From Hyphomicrobiaceae bacterium (lineage in GTDB: Bacteria; Pseudomonadota; Alphaproteobacteria; Rhizobiales; Devosiaceae): a DNA stretch of 64,000 nt. The stretch's first letter is position 1; the number at the start of each line of letters is the position of its first letter. The notes under the pieces were generated by a model. It saw only the letters and a list, made by a program, of their open reading frames with translations, did no database searches and was not told the origin of the DNA. This document shows positions 61,353 through 64,000 of the stretch, piece after piece. A program made the position numbers and the translations under genes. The stretch spans positions 1,178,001 through 1,242,000 of the forward strand of contig JACKJF010000003.1 in assembly GCA_020638095.1 (NCBI GenBank). The letters run 5' to 3'.

Positions 61353-61861
61353 GGCGCGCAGGTCTCGGGCACGTGCACGAAATAGGGCTCGTCGACGTGG
61401 TCGAGGTTGGCTTCATAAAGATGAAGACCTTCGAACGGGGGCTCCTGAATCGTCGGTTCCGCGATGCGGAGGAAGAAACAGCCGGCAAAGGCGGTTGCCG
61501 TACCGTCCTGCTGCCAGGCGTTGATTGCCACCGGAACCGCGTGGAAGGCGCTGCCCGCCGCGCCTTCGGACTGGACATTGCCGATATAGAGATCGACGAA
61601 AAGGGTTCCCTCGAAGCCGTTGACGAAACTGTCATAGGACTGGCCGGGCTTGCCGTCCGCCCCCCAATAGGACCAGGCGCGGGCATATTCGTGGCGGTTG
61701 AGTGCGTTATAGTAGGACCGGACCAGAGAGACCGGGTCATTGCGCTGGTCGATATAGCTCAGTTCGTCGGCCATGGCCGTGTCGCCGACCAGCGCGCCGA
61801 GAGCAGGAACCATCGCCTGGGCGACGAGTTTGGCCTTTTTGATGAGGGCGGACTTGGTCAT
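61349..61861 (-). CDS. Hypothetical exported protein, possible NTF2-like fold
   Basis: A 170-residue protein. A weak signal-peptide-like start (KKAKLVAQAMVPALGALVGDTAMADE) is followed by DPVSLVRSYYNALNRHEYARAWSYWG, which resembles the helix of NTF2/SnoaL-like pockets. There are two Cys residues, at FAGCFF and ETCAP. AGGAGGT precedes the ATG. It overlaps the convergent TauE gene by four bases. The function is not known. Confidence 0.7.
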   Translation of the reverse strand: MTKSALIKKAKLVAQAMVPALGALVGDTAMADELSYIDQRNDPVSLVRSYYNALNRHEYARAWSYWGADGKPGQSYDSFVNGFEGTLFVDLYIGNVQSEGAAGSAFHAVPVAINAWQQDGTATAFAGCFFLRIAEPTIQEPPFEGLHLYEANLDHVDEPYFVHVPETCAP

Positions 61862-61955
61862 GGCAACCTCCTGCGTTGCCGTCAGAGGATCATGCGAAAG
61901 AGTCCGATTTTGGGCGCCAAGGGGTCAGGACTTTGGCAAAAACATTAACAATTCA

Positions 61956-61987
61956 AAAAGAAAGGCGCCGGAAATATCCGGCGCCTT
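61956..61987 (-). terminator. Rho-independent terminator after groEL
   Basis: Read on the minus strand: AAGGCGCCGGATATTTCCGGCGCCTT is followed by TCTTTTTG. A 10-bp GC-rich stem and T-run lie 25 bases beyond the groEL stop. Confidence 0.9.
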
Positions 61988-62012
61988 CGTTCGAGACTTG
62001 CTCTGAAACGGC

Positions 62013-63650
<1,638 letters not shown>

Positions 63651-63696
63651 TTATCTGTTCCTTGAATTCGAATTTCGGAAAAGGGCAGTTCGGGAC

Positions 63697-63987
63697 CTAG
63701 GCCTCGATCACACCCATGATGTCGCTTTCCTTCATGATCAGCAGATCTTCCCCGTTGATCTTGACCTCGGTGCCGGACCACTTGCCGAAAAGCACGCGGT
63801 CGCCGGCCTTGACGTCGAGAGCAACGACCTTGCCGCTGTCATCGCGCGCGCCGGGGCCTGCCGACACGATTACGCCTTCGGAGGGCTTTTCCTTGGCGGT
63901 GTCTGGAATGATGATGCCGCCAGCGGTCTTTTCCTCACTGTCGACTCGACGAACGACCACGCGGTCGTGAAGTGGACGGAAGCTCAT
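63697..63987 (-). CDS. groES: Co-chaperonin GroES
   Basis: Co-chaperonin of 96 residues. [39 protein letters not shown] and [30 protein letters not shown] are standard. AAAGGAGCAATC precedes the ATG at 63987. The promoter region (HrcA/CIRCE or sigma-32 site) lies beyond the window edge. Confidence 0.98.
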   Translation of the reverse strand: MSFRPLHDRVVVRRVDSEEKTAGGIIIPDTAKEKPSEGVIVSAGPGARDDSGKVVALDVKAGDRVLFGKWSGTEVKINGEDLLIMKESDIMGVIEA

Positions 63988-64000
63988 GATTGCTCCTTTG

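Overview
The window is high-GC, densely packed DNA from an alphaproteobacterium, most likely a member of the Hyphomicrobiales (Rhizobiales). The evidence is the hisS-hisZ-hisG cluster with short-form HisG, Irr-type iron control elements, a structured leader ahead of an alphaproteobacterial ornithine decarboxylase, and a tRNA-His with A73 and no G-1. A form II RuBisCO next to a complete sHdr gene set indicates a facultative chemolithoautotroph that oxidises reduced sulfur in the cytoplasm. No insertion sequence, phage, CRISPR array or replication origin was seen.

Layout. 1-2.6 kb: end of a Calvin-cycle operon (cbbM, ribulose-phosphate epimerase, CbbY, phosphoglycolate phosphatase). 2.6-13.2 kb: sulfur-oxidation island. 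It holds an ArsR repressor with the SqrR/BigR two-cysteine spacing, then on the minus strand a lipoate ligase, a GATase-like protein without catalytic residues, DsrE3C, sHdrC1-B1-A-H-C2-B2, a small hypothetical, the lipoate-binding protein LbpA, DsrE and TusA. Sulfane sulfur would pass along TusA/DsrE to the sHdr complex, with LbpA as lipoamide cofactor protein. 13.2-19.8 kb: a 0.68-kb structured leader (speF-like) and ornithine decarboxylase, an acetyltransferase, an HxlR/flavin-reductase divergent pair, MscS and AcuI. 19.9-26.4 kb: an iron-linked periplasmic operon (imelysin, di-haem c-type protein, second imelysin, DUF1513) behind an Irr-type box, then a third imelysin.

26.4-36.8 kb: general metabolism (UxuA, CAP lipoprotein, GlpK, AEC transporter, hydroxyacid dehydrogenase, AbrB permease, M20 amidohydrolase, FG-GAP protein, aminotransferase, transaldolase). 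36.9-42.5 kb: Mrp, then a glucoside module (GH1 beta-glucosidase, LacI regulator, GH13 alpha-glucosidase) with matching operator-like sites. 42.4-45.3 kb: ferric ABC permease and binding protein behind a second Irr-type box. 45.3-51.3 kb: a large PAS protein with a degenerate kinase core, tRNA-His, an L,D-transpeptidase, a single-domain response regulator, 3-methyladenine glycosylase and an EamA transporter.

51.4-55 kb: a secreted CARDB-like protein and an ECF sigma/anti-sigma/subtilisin operon with a candidate autoregulated promoter. 55-59.3 kb: a His-rich small ORF, a DUF1127 gene, REP-like hairpins, then hisS (with an internal AT-richer patch), hisZ and hisG. 59.3-64 kb: glycosyltransferase, TauE/SafE permease, a hypothetical protein, and groES-groEL on the minus strand.

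All assignments come from reading motifs and gene context. No database search was run.
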